This document shows positions 23,875-35,463 of a stretch of 64,000 bases of DNA, one piece after another. This DNA comes from Paguma larvata (taxonomy: Eukaryota; Chordata; Mammalia; Carnivora; Viverridae), in contig CM057830.1 in the NCBI GenBank assembly GCA_030068075.1, positions 21,050,247 to 21,114,246 of the forward strand, written 5' to 3'. The position numbers and the translations under genes were made by a program. The notes beneath the pieces were generated by a model. It did no database searches and was not told the origin of the DNA. It saw nothing but the letters and a program-made list of their open reading frames with translations. Numbering within the stretch: position 1 is the first letter of the stretch; each line of letters starts with the position of its first letter.

Positions 23875-24115
23875 TTTCATTTATTAAGCTTTTCCTAATC
23901 ATGTCTGTAAGAATATGGCACTCATTCTTCTATGTTTCCATAGTAATTTCTTCTTGTTGCTCTTGAAGTTACTGATTTTCTGACTGGCTCTCTCCCACTA
24001 GGTTGTGATTTGTCTGCTGGGAGGGACCATTTCTCCTTTATATCTTCAGAAACTAACATAATGCCACACGAAGAGTCAGTATTCAGAAAATGTTTTCTCA
24101 ATTGACTCAAATTAA
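23875..24115 (+). repeat. L2 3' end (plus)
   Basis: 'gcttttcctaatcatgtctg', 'actaggttgtgatttgtctg', 'ctgggagggaccatttctcc' and a final 'cagtattcagaaaatgtttt' follow the order of a diverged L2 3' end. The 62-codon minus ORF here is a shadow. Confidence 0.5.
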
Positions 24116-25204
24116 TATTTCAGTATTAATGCAAATTCAAAAATGCTAACATGCATATACAGACATTATATATGATTAAAAAAAATACAGCCCTCTATTT
24201 GATCTTCCCCGGTTCTTCATAAGCAGCTTATGTCTGAACGGGAATATTTTCCTAGACTTCTAAAGCCCAAATGAGTTTTTAATTATACATGATAGCAGAC
24301 TATTATGTGAAGGGATTTTCATTTCTGTGATTTTATTCTTTCCTTATCTTAATGGGATATTTTTGAAAAATTTATTTTCCCTTTGCTTATGACTAAAATG
24401 TTATTTTAAAGTCATATTAGCTCTACCTCACAAACTTGGATGTATGAAAGAGGTTTATGAGTGTACTTTGAGGCAGTGCAAATTATATGTATAAATTTAG
24501 AATACTCAAACTAAAAATGTCAAAGTAGTCTAAACCTGACACGGGATCATTATTCTAAGTTTTAAATTTTACATGAAATTAGATTTAGTGAAGTGAATGG
24601 AGGTAAGACAATTTCACATTCTACTAATAGCCAAACAATGATGTTTCGCTTGCTTCTAGCAGTCATTATGTTTGGAATATAACTTTCAGTTGAGTTGTAA
24701 TTTCACATATATTTTCAATGGAGTATACAAAATACTGAGAAATTAGTTGGCAAATATTACATTAGCTGTTCTATGAACAGCAACTTTGACTCTCCTAACG
24801 ATTTGGTAATGGAAACACTATTTTATTGATGAGGAAAATTGATGTCAGAAATATTAAATAGCTGGGTATCTTTATCATAACACGTCTTTATTCTAAATTC
24901 TCTTAATATTTCTACTTCCTTTATGGACTTTTAATTTTAAAAAGAGCTTAAATAGCTTCTACTTTTCCAATATATAATTTAATAAATATTAATACTTAAC
25001 ATTGCATTTGTTATAGTTAATATCACTATAGCAATTATTAGAAATCAGCACTTAATATAGCACAAACTGTAACAAGGAAAGGTACTATATTAGATGCTTC
25101 TAATAGAAGGTTGGGGAGACTATAGTAGAAGTTAACAAGATTTTTAACCATCACGATAACCTCAGTAGTGAAATTAAAAAAAACCAAGGACTAGTTTAAG
25201 CAGA
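24116..25204. other. No gene; AT-rich, nothing recognised
   Basis: No ORF above 60 codons on either strand, no tails and no direct repeats seen. Confidence 0.4.
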
Positions 25205-25415
25205 GAAAGGCAGTGATGGTTGAAAGCAGAGATGCTGGAGCCAGACTACCTCAGTAAAAAATTCTGCTCTTAAATATAAAGTCTGTTTTAACTCGTAATA
25301 GCTTGGCAAGTTACTTAACCTTTCTCTGTTCTAGTTTGTTGCGAGGATGAAGTGAGGGTATATATAATCTAGGACAGTACCTAGTACATAGCAATCGCTA
25401 TTAACAAGCTATTGG
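25205..25415 (+). repeat. MIR SINE (plus)
   Basis: 'gatgctggagccagactacc', 'ggcaagttacttaacctttc', 'gaggatgaagtgagggtata' and 'gtacctagtacatagcaatc' are the MIR core and tail in order. Confidence 0.75.
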
Positions 25416-25440
25416 CTATCATTTCCTTTTTATTTGAAAA

Positions 25441-25665
25441 GCTTGAATAGCTCATCTTATTTTTTTTCTTTTAATAAATTTTTATTGTCAGATTGGTTTC
25501 CATACAAGAACATCCAGTGCTCATCCCAACCCATGCCCTGCTCAGTGCCCGTCACCCACTCTCCCCCCTCCCATGCTCCCCTCAACCCTCGGTTTGTTCT
25601 TAGTATTTAAAAGTCTCTTATCTTTTGTCTCCCTCCCTCTCTGTGGCTTGAATAGCTCATCTTAT
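25441..25665 (-). mobile_element. 185-bp L1 3' end with 20-bp target duplication (minus)
   Basis: The 20 bases 'gcttgaatagctcatcttat' occur at 25441-25460 and, perfectly, at 25646-25665. Between them (25461-25645) lies an inverted felid L1 3' end: poly-T, 'aataaatttttattgtcaga', 'aagaacatccagtgctcatc', and the C-rich complement of the L1 polypurine tract. It is heavily 5'-truncated. The 62-codon ORF at 25573-25761 is non-coding. Confidence 0.95.
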
Positions 25666-25829
25666 GTTCTCCTTATCCTCCCATTAGGACTTTTACAGCA
25701 AACTCTACTTTATGCAGTCATTTTCAGAACTGCTCTCAGCAGATACTATGGTGGAAAGTAAGCTTTTCCCTTAACTAGTACAAATAAAAATAAAAATTTA
25801 TTCAAGAACCTTGGTTTCATCACTTGCCC

Positions 25830-26290
25830 ACTGCTTTACTCTCTGTATATAATTTTCCCAGGGGTAAACTTTCCAGTCTCCACTGTTCACCACCATCTAT
25901 ATGCTGATCATATTCAAGTCTATTTCACCAACAAAAAGCTATCTACATAGCTTCACCTGAAATATCCTACCAGATATACAAAATACATTCAAACCTCCAA
26001 AACATGACGTTCTTATTGTAATCTTATAATGGAATAATATCCAAAATTCTTAGCATAATGTAAGACATGTCATTATCTAGCTCCTGTCTGTCTCAGTCTT
26101 CCCTTATACTGAATTGTTTGGCTTTGGCCTAAGACATGCTGATTCCTGCTCCCATTTTTCCAGAATACCCTTCAGACCTAACTTCTAATCAGACCCAACT
26201 AGGCTATTTTCTTTTCCTGAAACCTTCAAACCTTCACTGGACATTACTTGTATGCATTTCCATTTTCCCAGAACTTATACAAATATGTGA
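25830..26290 (+). repeat. L2 fragment (plus)
   Basis: 'caaacctccaaaacatgacg', 'ttcttagcataatgtaagac' and 'tttttccagaatacccttca' fit an L2 body in plus orientation. Strongly diverged. The 96-codon ORF at 26136-26426 overlaps it and shows no conserved motif. Confidence 0.5.
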
Positions 26291-26977
26291 AAAAACATGT
26301 ATGTATATGAAAAGGATAAACATAACAAGGCACCACAGTGAATCTGATGGATTCATCTTGTATTTCGTGGTGACGGAGGAAAGCACCAAAAGGAAAGAAA
26401 AACCCATGGTTTTTGAGGCACAGTAACACCACCAATTCATTATCATTGCTCAATTAATGGGATGAGCCATTCGATTTGCAATCCTCCCTCAGCTAGTAAG
26501 TATATGGAAAACTAAGATATAATAAATTAAGGAAGTTACTTGCTATAATTAAGAGTTAAAAAAAAAAGCTCACCCCAAAACTGAAGTACAGCACTGTTTT
26601 CAGTGGTGATAGAAAGTCCTTAAATATAAACACAGAAGCAAAAATAAATAAATAAATAAAATTCTAGGCTTTCACAAAAACTAGCACATCTTCAACTCCC
26701 AAGAATAATGAAGTGATTAAGTTTTTTATATTTAAATTGTTTAATTGGATCTATATCAGTGTTCAGTTATAAATGATGCTAAAATTATTTTACAAAAATC
26801 TGCACTTTGGATCATTTCCTTGAAAAAGATTTTGAAAACCAGAAGTGTCAAGTCAAATGATATAAATGGCTTGGGGGCTTTCTGTATATATAATCTAAAT
26901 ATAATGTAGACATGTAATCACAATTTATACTTTTAGCAAGGTTGCTCAAGCATTAGACATTCACTGCTTGGTAACTG
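26291..26977. other. No gene; (AAAT)n tract
   Basis: Holds an (AAAT)5-type tract at about 26641-26660 and otherwise nothing recognised. Confidence 0.4.
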
Positions 26978-27301
26978 CAGTCGACCCCTGAACAATGCCT
27001 GGGTTAGAGGTGGCAACCCTCCACGCAATCGACAATCCACACACAACTTTTGACTTCCCCCAAAATTTACTGATCGCCTACTGCTGACAAGAAGCCTTAA
27101 CAACAATCCAACTGACTGATTAACACATACTTTGCATGTTATATGTAAAAAGTACTGTATTCTTCTAATAAAGTAAGCTAAAGAAAATGGCAAGAAAATG
27201 AGGAGAACACACATTTACAAGACTGTACTGTTTTTATCGAAATAAATTCACAGAGAAGCGGGCCCACACAGTTCAAACTCATGCTGTTCAAGGGTAAACT
27301 G
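26978..27301. mobile_element. Non-autonomous DNA transposon with terminal inverted repeats
   Basis: The left end 'cagtcgacccctgaacaa' and the reverse complement of the right end ('cagtttacccttgaacag') are imperfect inverted repeats. The 324-bp body has no transposase. The internal order ('actgtattcttctaataaag', 'ttttgacttcccccaaaatt') fits a common mammalian MITE of the Tigger/mariner kind, but I am not sure of the family. The expected TA duplication is not intact. The 93-codon minus ORF is a shadow. Confidence 0.65.
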
Positions 27302-27342
27302 CATGTACAAAAAAGAGTATCCCGTTGTTATATTAATTTGAT

Positions 27343-27545
27343 TATTTTTGAAGTCAAGTTTTCAAAATGTTTTTTGAGTATATAATGTTGACAATGTTAC
27401 ATTAGTTTCAGGTGTACAGCTTAGTGATCTGACAAGTTTATAAACTATGCTCTGCTCACCACAAGTGCAGCTACTGTCTGTCCCATTACATCCGTATCAT
27501 GATATCATCAACTATTTCTTATTTCATTAGGCTGTTTGCATCCTG
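27343..27545 (-). mobile_element. Old L1MA/MB-type 3' end (minus)
   Basis: 'tgttacattagtttcaggtg', 'tacagcttagtgatctgaca' and 'atatcatcaactatttct' are the inverted 3' end of a placental L1MA-like element. Confidence 0.65.
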
Positions 27546-29235
27546 CTCCTCTTTGCTTTTCAGACAAATGGCTGACTGGCATTTCTATACACCTTTTAAG
27601 AGTAAGTGTAACATGTGACTTGCTTTAGTCACTTAAAATTCAGGGTAAGAAAAGTGTCTTTACTCTAAGTCCATCTTTGCAAGTTGGTGCATGGTTTCCC
27701 ATAATCCCTCACCTTGAGAGATCATAGAAATATTTCAGTTTGGCACTTCTACCAGCCTGTGTCCCTTAATGATTATGATGTGCAGATCTTCTGTTAAACT
27801 GCATTTGACTCAGGCATAAGTTAGAAATAAACTCTCGTGTTGAGCCTCTCAGGTTCTAATTTCTCTTTCCTGATTTAATGTAAATACTGTCTGTGATAAT
27901 ATGATATCATGTTCATCTCATGAGCTCTTCTGACAGCTTTAAAAAAACATTATTTCTACCACAGGTTAGCTAGCTCCGGGGGAGTTTGTCTATGAATAAT
28001 GTTTACATACTTTTACAAGTCAGTTTATATTTTGTTGTGAGTCTTATTTATATGCTGTCCATTTATCTACTCCTACATGAATGAATCTCTCAAAATTGGG
28101 CAGTTTTATTGTCGGCCAAATGGAAGAAAATCCTCAAAAGATAAGAAAGATATCTGAAGCCTTGTTTCCAATCTTTTCTTGATTTCTTAAATAAAATTAA
28201 CTGAAATTGTTAGTATGTGGGGAAAAAATTATCCTTCCCTGTTTTATTCTTGACATTGTGTGAATACAGCATATAAGATAGTACATATAAAAAAATTTCA
28301 AAGTGGGTAAAAGGAAAATGATTATGCATATACGATACATTTTTAAGGTATTAGATTGATACTAGTTTCTATATATAACCAATTTATCACAGTCTCTAAA
28401 AAATCCTTTTTTATCTTAGAAAGAAATAGCTCAATTATATATTCTAAAAAGCAATCTACAGCATTTCAAGTATGTGGGATGCTTTCTAATTTTCTTTAAT
28501 TTGTAAGGAAGAATTTGCATGCAAATAGGTAATTAAGAAAAGGCATAAAAGACTATGACAGAAACCAGTATATTTAGAGTAAGAATAAAAGTTTATTTTC
28601 CTGTTTCTTGCACAGAGAAGTAACTAGGGTAGAACATTTGTATATTTTAGGATTAAACCCTAAGGCTGTGAATCCTGTAAGTTGTGTTTCCCTATAGCTT
28701 ACAATTCTTTTTTTTAAAACATAGTGGAAAAAATTAAGTGATTCCTTCAAAATGTTGGTGAGAATGAATTTGATGTCTAACAAATGTCATGACGTTGAAA
28801 GACAGATGCATGGGAAGGGCTGTGCTCATTCACTTACTATAGGACCTGCTTCCATGCATCTGTTGTTAGAACTTGTGATTCAAATCTGATATTTGACTGT
28901 ACTTAAATTCACTACATGTCATGGATGCTCAGATAGCCAAAACTATGACTATTAAATCTACTGAATGCTTATGTATTGCCCATAATAACAGTATAATATT
29001 AATGGTTTATTGAGGGAAAAAATGGCTGCCCATCATGATTAGAGAATTGGTGGCAATTTCGGGGAATGCCATAGGTAATACTAGAAATGAAGTTTGAAAC
29101 AAAACTCTAATAGATGTGGAATGTCATGATGTTTAAGGTTTAGTAGGAGAAGGGTCAATTATTTTTAATTTATATTTTTTGTTTATGTGTTTGGTTTTCA
29201 TTATAGAAGTGGTATCATATTCTAGCACAGTATGA
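27546..29235. other. No gene; one long inverted repeat
   Basis: 'acagatgcatgg' at 28802-28813 is repeated inverted ('ccatgcatctgt') at 28852-28863. Apart from that, nothing recognisable. Confidence 0.35.
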
Positions 29236-30142
29236 AAAATGAACCACTGGGATGGCCAAAAGACACATAAAAGATGCTCAATATCACTCATCATCAGTGA
29301 AATACAAATCAAAACCAGAATGAGATCATCTTATACCTGTCAGAATGGCTAGTATCAAAAACATAAGACATAACAAATGCTAGTGATGATTTGGAAAAAT
29401 AGGAAACCTAGTGCACTACTGATGGGAATGCAAATTGGTACAACCACTATGGAAAACAGTATAGAAGTTCCTCGAAAATTAAAAACTGAAATACTATACA
29501 ATACAGTAATTCCACTCCTGAGTATTTACCCAGAGAAATTGAAAAGACTAATTTAAAAAGATATATGCACCCTTGTTTATTGCAGCATTATTTCCAAAAG
29601 GCAACATATGGATACAACCTAAGTGCCCATCAACAGATGAATGGATAAAAAAGATGTGGTCTATAATATGATAGAATATTACTCTCCAATAAAAAAAGAT
29701 TAAGACATTGCCATTTGTGACAACATGGATGGATCTAGAGGGTATTGTAATAAGTGAAATAAATCCAAGAAGTATAAATGCCATATGATTTTACTTATAC
29801 GTATAACCTAAAAAAAAACCACAAAAGCAGAAAAAAAAACCCATAAATACCAAAAACAAACTGGTGATTGCCAGAGGAGAGGTTGAGGGGGTAGACAAAA
29901 GTGAAGGGGAGTAAAAGATACAGACTTCCAGGAATAGAATGAATAAATCACAGAGATGAAAGGTACAGATAGCATAGAAAACATAGTCAATGATGTTGTA
30001 ATAATGTTGCATGGTGAGAGATGGTAGCTACACTTGTGGAGAGCATAGCATGATGTCTAGACTTATCAAATCACTATGCTGTATACCTGAACCTAATGTA
30101 ATGTTGTATATTAGCTATAATTCAATAAAAATATATTTTTAA
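29236..30142 (+). mobile_element. Old L1MA-type element, ORF2 end and 3'UTR (plus)
   Basis: The end of ORF2 is clear ('cacataaaagatgctcaata', 'aatgggaatgcaaattggta'-like block, 'catcaacagatgaatggata', 'acaacatggatggatctaga'), followed by a 3'UTR with 'aaactggtgattgccagagg' and 'ctgtatacctgaacctaatg' and the end 'aattcaataaaaatatattt'. Many stops. This is older and of a different subfamily from L1-A and L1-B. Confidence 0.85.
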
Positions 30143-30149
30143 GAACAAT

Positions 30150-30740
30150 CAACTACTTGGGTGTGGAGAAACTAGAAGGAAAAGACAACAGGCTCAGCTC
30201 AAAACTAAACTAAACTATAGGGAAAATCAGAACAACAGTTACTTCTAAGGAGTTGACCTGCAAGGGACATGCAGGAATTCTGTGGGGTGATGGAAATATT
30301 TCACATCTTTATAGGGATTTGCATCTGTTTCATATCTCGAGAGGTTATACAGTGTGCGCTTTTATAACCCCTTAAGTGTATTAACGATACATTTAAGATT
30401 TGATCGCTTCTCGGCCTTTTAGCTAAGATCATGTGAAGATTTGATTTCACTGTCTGTGGATTTTCTCTCTAAGAATATAAGGTCTAAAAAACAAATAGTG
30501 AACTCTAGGTAAAGATATGCATGCTGATGTGTTAAGGAGTAAAATGCATCAAATAGTAAAATGGATTGATAAATGGATGGATATGGGATGGATAGAAAGG
30601 TAAGTGGTAGAAGATAAAGCAAATACACCAAGATGTTAGCCATTGTAGAATTTAAATGGTAAGTATCTTCTGGATATTCATTATGAAAGTAACTTAAATC
30701 TTCTATATGCTTTGGAATTTTCATACTCAGGTGCTGGGAA
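30150..30740 (+). mobile_element. Ancient L1M 3'UTR pieces (plus), interrupted by U2 fragment
   Basis: 'ggagttgacctgcaagggac', 'tggggtgatggaaatatttc', 'tacatttaagattt' then (after the U2 insert) 'gatttcactgtctgtggat', and later 'caccaagatgttagccattg' and 'ctttggaattttcatactc' are old L1M 3'UTR blocks in order. Confidence 0.6.
30395..30445 (+). pseudogene. U2 snRNA 5' fragment (retrocopy) with target duplication
   Basis: 30403-30435 matches the first about 33 bases of U2 snRNA ('atcgcttctcggccttttag' then 'ctaagatca') with few differences. Only the 5' end is present: no branch-pairing region, Sm site or 3' stem, so it cannot work as a spliceosomal RNA. The 10 bases 'aagatttgat' occur at 30395-30404 and again at 30436-30445. 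The cut site reads TT|AAGATT. These are marks of L1-driven insertion of a short U2 cDNA without a poly-A tail. The host sequence, an old L1 3'UTR, reads on across it. Confidence 0.85.
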
Positions 30741-32552
30741 TGGACAAGCCAGATCAAATTGTGCAAAATACTTTGCAAGTGTTAAGATCCATACTCTGCC
30801 CTGAAAATTATTTAAAAAATTAAAGGAACAGAAGTCTGAAAAAGGTCATACTATTATAATAATAAACAGGTTCCCTTACAATCTTAGAAATTTCTGTAGA
30901 AGCTAATATAACACAATGAGTGTTATCCATTATTGCTGTATAAGACATATACTTCATACACAAAGTAGAACTATTTTCTAGTTGAGTTAGCCTAAATATT
31001 AATTCGTTTACATTCCTGAGAGGGTAGGGATGGGGGACAGGACATAGCAGCTTCTTCTTATTCTAGAAGAACAAAATTATTCCAGTGAAAAAATCGAAAG
31101 GTATAGACAGGTAACACAGGTGGAAATAACATCCCTCCTGTCAGAAACATAAAAGGAAAGATTCAGGTGGCTTCAGTGTGGTCCTAATTTCTTTGTTTTA
31201 AGCAATTCCTTTGGAATATTCTATCATTTTCTTTATCTTGTCTAGGTAAGTAGAATGTCTTTAAAAAGGTTTCCATGCCTTATAAAATACATTGTTTTGA
31301 TTATCTGGCTGGTCATTAGAATACTCTTATAATTTTTTGTAAGAAAAACCATGGATATATGTTATTTCCATTCTTAAAAGAATGTTAAAATTGGTTTCAA
31401 GCATTTAGAAATTGGTGTTCTTTAGGGTTACTGCTCATTTTATGTAAATATTATAAAGAGTGAAGTGTAAGCAAATTCTAGCCACAGACTATTACCCAAA
31501 ATGAACTTATTTGGCATGTATTAGGATTACAGCAGAGATTATTAACAGGTAATTACTGAAAACGGTTACATTCAAAAATTGAGTCTCATTGTGCTTTGGG
31601 CTTATTTATATTGACACATTTATGCTTTAAAGTATTGGTATTATGCTGATCTGTGAAAAACAACAGTGTATCTGTTTCTAACACTGAACACATGGAATAT
31701 GTATGAATTATACTATATTCCAGATATTTTGTACCCTACTAATGTAGTCCTAATATATACTGCTATATCACTCTACTTGGGTTTATTTGGAATGGATTCA
31801 GACACTTCAGATAGAATTTCAAAAAACATCGGCTTTGACCTTCCTCATTTTACTCTCCAGAAAGCTGAAATGTTTCATCTGGTAATTTTAAGCCGTTGAT
31901 CCCCTTTCAAAAATCCCAAAAGAAACATACGGCAAAATTACATCATACAAGCTTTCCACTTCATCACCTCATCAGAAATTGAAACAGAACATTAGGAATT
32001 CAGCCAAGAGTTGCCATCCAAAGGCCACACTTTCTGTATGCTGACTCAACTTCGGCATTAATTATGGGTACATATGATGGTTACTGATATATCTTTGGAA
32101 CAGCCAGAAATTGCTTGAGAAAAATGTAGTAAATTATCCTTGTCAAATTTAGAACAGGTACGCAAATCTTTTTGAAAGGGAAAATGAAAGTGCATTAAGG
32201 AAAAATATTCTCTAATCAAACTCAGATTTAACTTTCAAGTATAGTAGTGCAGCTATATACTTTAAAAAATTAACTTTGAATGATATTCAATGATTTTATT
32301 TCATTGAAATTTTAATACATATTGCACTTGATTTAAGAAATATATTTAATAGTCAAAGTTAGTTCAATTCTTTTAAATAATCTCAGCAGTTAACTGTACT
32401 AGATATGGGTTTTATAGGGTAGAATAATCTCCAGTAAAAGTAAATATAAATATATACTATAAATAATATTTCATTTAAATATGCCAAATGAGACAAAATT
32501 AGCAGCAGAGCATCAGCCAGAACTATCCCCTTATGAGGAACAAGTGGAGGAC
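30741..32552. other. No gene; AT-rich, nothing recognised
   Basis: The plus ORF at 31666-31899 lies in AT-rich DNA without a conserved motif. No tails, direct repeats or microsatellites of note. Confidence 0.35.
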
Positions 32553-33230
32553 TGTTGGGAGCCATTTTGGGATCAAAGGTTGAGACCCCTTCCTGTGTGG
32601 AAGGGGTGGTTGAAGCAAAGCTCCCGCCGGCCAAAATAGCACCTAGTCTTACCTCCTTTTAAATAAATTTTCAGGCTTGGATTTCTTGAGCTACTCTCCT
32701 TGGCCACAAGGAATATAATGTTCTTTTGTTTAATGGCGTTTGGATAAAGGGGAAGGACCTGGAGCAGGATGCTTTGATGGATTACAACTGAATGAGAGTA
32801 GCCTGGCCAGAAGTAACCTTAAATTTGCATCTTAGGGATGGGTTGCACCTCCCCCATTGTAGTTGGAAGAATAGGCAGAATGACTCCTGGCCTGTTTATA
32901 GATGATTAACATTAAGGTATTAAGGAAACACCCTGTTCTCTCCCCCCACCCTAAATTTATATGTTAATTATCCTGAAACCAACATACAGGATTAAGGAAG
33001 TTGCCACCTTGCTGGTAAAAACCCATTATTGATAAAGAGATCAAACTATGGAATGTCACTCACTACCTTTAAAAATAAAGACACTGAGACCAGCAGGGCA
33101 GAGATGCCAGAAGTTCCAGAACTGCCTGCTTGGTCATGAGACTACATCTCTCTCATGGCTCTCTCATTCCTTTCACCTGATCGTCCATCCTTTGGGGACC
33201 CCTAGATTCGCCGGAACTGGACCCTGCACA
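32553..33230 (+). mobile_element. Probable solo LTR, 678 bp
   Basis: Starts 'tgttgggagccattttg' and ends 'actggaccctgcaca', i.e. TG...CA. The flanking four bases are GGAC on both sides (32549-32552, 33231-33234), as expected for a retroviral integration. AATAAA at 33074-33079 and a TATA-like 'ttttaaataaattttc' at about 32658 fit plus orientation. No viral coding sequence lies beside it, so it would be the product of LTR-LTR recombination. Family unknown to me. Confidence 0.6.
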
Positions 33231-33309
33231 GGACAAGTGAGCAAAGAAAGGTGAAAGAACGCAACCACAGCATAATTTCCAGGTCCAACTTGTACAATTT
33301 CCAACTTAT

Positions 33310-33900
33310 ACTTTCTTTTTTTGCTGGTTTGTTTAATTTCTCTCTTCATTACATTCATGTTTCCTTTATTTCCTTAATCATGTTGATAATAATTGTCTAA
33401 TTCTTTGTTGATTTTATCCTGTCAGTTCTAGGTCATTTTAACCAATCTTTTCTAGTTATGAATCACAGTTTCCTGCTACATGCAAGTTTACTAATTGTTG
33501 ACTGGGTGCCAGACATTATGAATGTTAATGTTGTCTAGACAGCATTGTTTTTCTTGAAAGAACAGTGGGTTTCATTTTGGAGATTCATGTACGTGTACGT
33601 CAGCATTTTCCTCTTGAGATGTTTTCCTAAACTTTGTTAGGATGGGTCTAAGTTAGCTTTTATTCTAGGGGTAGTATACCCCTCTTCCTATAATGTGACT
33701 TTTCTGAGGCACCTACTGAATTCTCATGGTTATCCAAAGGCTACTCTACTTTGGTTATGTTCCAGCTCTATCTGAACTTTGAGAATAGTTCAGTTTATAG
33801 CTCTCTAACAATTCTTTGCCTGACCTTGTGAAGTCTCACTTTATGCATGTGACACTTATTCAGCCAATAATTTAAAGGAACCCCAATTCAGACAGGAGAC
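33310..33900 (-). mobile_element. Ancient L1M 3'UTR (minus)
   Basis: 'ctgctacatgcaagtttact', 'gactgggtgccagacattat' and 'tttgttaggatgggtctaag' are blocks of an inverted old L1 3'UTR. Edges are diffuse. Confidence 0.5.
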
Positions 33901-34683
33901 TCATTCAGTGCAAAATCCTTTCTGCTATGGTCTTCTGTCCTACAAATTGCAGCCACCTCAACCTTCCCAAGTGTTGTCTCTTTTAAGCCCAGAAAGTCTA
34001 CTGTGTTCAGCTGGGGATCACCTTCCTTCTCCCAGAGTCTAGTAAATGCCTCCAGGCTGAAATCTGGGGCTACCATAGAGATCGCCTGGTTCTTTTCCCT
34101 CTCTCAGGGATCCAGCACTGCCAGTTGTTCAAGTGTGAGAAGCTATGTTTCACATACTCTGTTCATTTTTCAAGTTGTTCACTGTAGCGGAGGGGAGCTG
34201 GGACAATTTTATTATCAGTTATTCGGACATGATCATAAGTGAAATACTTCATCTCTAAAACTCCCAAGTGAATTCAGATGTGCATTCAAAGTTAAGTCCT
34301 ATGTTCTAGTTGATGTTTAACAATTTAACAGGATACTTATGCATGAATTCAGCACAATAAAATAATCATCATATAAAAATTTACCTCTAACATTCAAATT
34401 ATCTGTTTCATAAGGATATATATACATATGTATGCATACATATATATATGAATATATTTTTTCCACTTGAACCTCCAGTATTCTTAAGTCCATTATGTCC
34501 TCTATTTGATTACATTATTACTTAACAAACAGGTAACCTAGTTTCTATCAGAATATTAACTTTTAGTTAAAAACATTTAATTTTCATTCATCACTGAACA
34601 GCTTGGAAATTATTTTATAAAATTTTGTTCTGATTTTATGCCAATGAAATTTGCCTTGGGAAATATAGGCAGGAGAATCTATC
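33901..34683. other. No gene; AT microsatellite
   Basis: An imperfect (AT)n with CATA interruptions lies at 34417-34458. ORFs on both strands near 33888-34242 overlap each other and show no motif. Confidence 0.35.
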
Positions 34684-34909
34684 CTCTAAACTGGTGGGAT
34701 GACAGCCTAAAGACCAAATCTGGCCCACTGCCTGCTTTTGTAAATAAAAGGTTTTTTTTTGTTTTTTTTTTTTTGAAATGGAATTATGTTCGTCCATTTA
34801 TGTATGACCTACGGCCATTTTCATGATACTACAGTAGAGTGAGTAGAAATCAGATGAACTGAAAGTGTAAAATGCTTATTTTTACAGAAAAAACTTGCCA
34901 ACCTCTACT
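34684..34909. mobile_element. hAT-Charlie-type MITE
   Basis: 'agaccaaatctggcccactg', 'cctgcttttgtaaataaaag', and right end 'acagaaaaaacttgccaacc' match a familiar short hAT element. It carries an extra T-rich insertion at 34751-34774. No transposase. Terminal bases are eroded. Confidence 0.6.
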
Positions 34910-35243
34910 ATAAACTCTTATTTGAGTACTGGTCCTCTTCAATAGATTGTAAGTTAATGATCCTACAAATATCATACTTTCATTTATTACTTAAAACACA
35001 ACATCACAGTAAATGTGGAGGGATATTCTTGGTCCAGCTTCCCTTGTCTCCCTTAGTTTCATGGAAGTGAAATGAAACGGGATGCAAGTACGAAAGAAAA
35101 CTGAAAATAACAATAAAAACCCTCATTAGGTGTTTGAAGTAGTTGTTCAACTTTTTCTAGTATTCCTCCAGTAAACTACTTTCTCATATATGGACACAGC
35201 TATTATGTTTTAGGTTAAGAAGGCTTATTTGTACACACTTAAA
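34910..35243. other. No gene, nothing recognised
   Basis: Unique-looking AT-rich DNA ending in the target duplication of the next SINE. Confidence 0.35.
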
Positions 35244-35443
35244 TTTTTTTTAAGTTTATTTATTTATTTTGAGAGAAGGAGAGAGAGCACAAGCACACAT
35301 GAGCAGGGAAGGAGCATAAAGAGAGAAGAGAGGATCCCAAGAAGGCTCTGAGCTGACAGTGGAGAGCCTGATGCAGGGCTCAAACTCACAAACTGTAAGA
35401 TCATGACCAAGAGTCATTAACTGAATGAGGCACCCAGGTGCCC
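35244..35443 (-). mobile_element. Cat SINE (minus) with 20-bp target duplication
   Basis: The flanks 'cttatttgtacacacttaaa' (35224-35243) and 'cttatttgtacacatttaaa' (35444-35463) differ at one base. Body: poly-T, 'tgagctgacagtggagagcc', inverted head 'gcacccaggtgcccc'. Confidence 0.93.
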
Positions 35444-35463
35444 CTTATTTGTACACATTTAAA

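Noticed and set aside
26136..26426. 96-codon ORF
   Set aside because: Lies across an L2 piece and overlaps two minus ORFs; no conserved motif.
30403..30435. Functional U2 snRNA gene
   Set aside because: Only the first 33 bases are present and direct repeats mark it as a retrocopy.
30419..30778. 119-codon minus-strand ORF
   Set aside because: Antisense to an old L1 3'UTR; hydrophobic residues reflect T-rich DNA.
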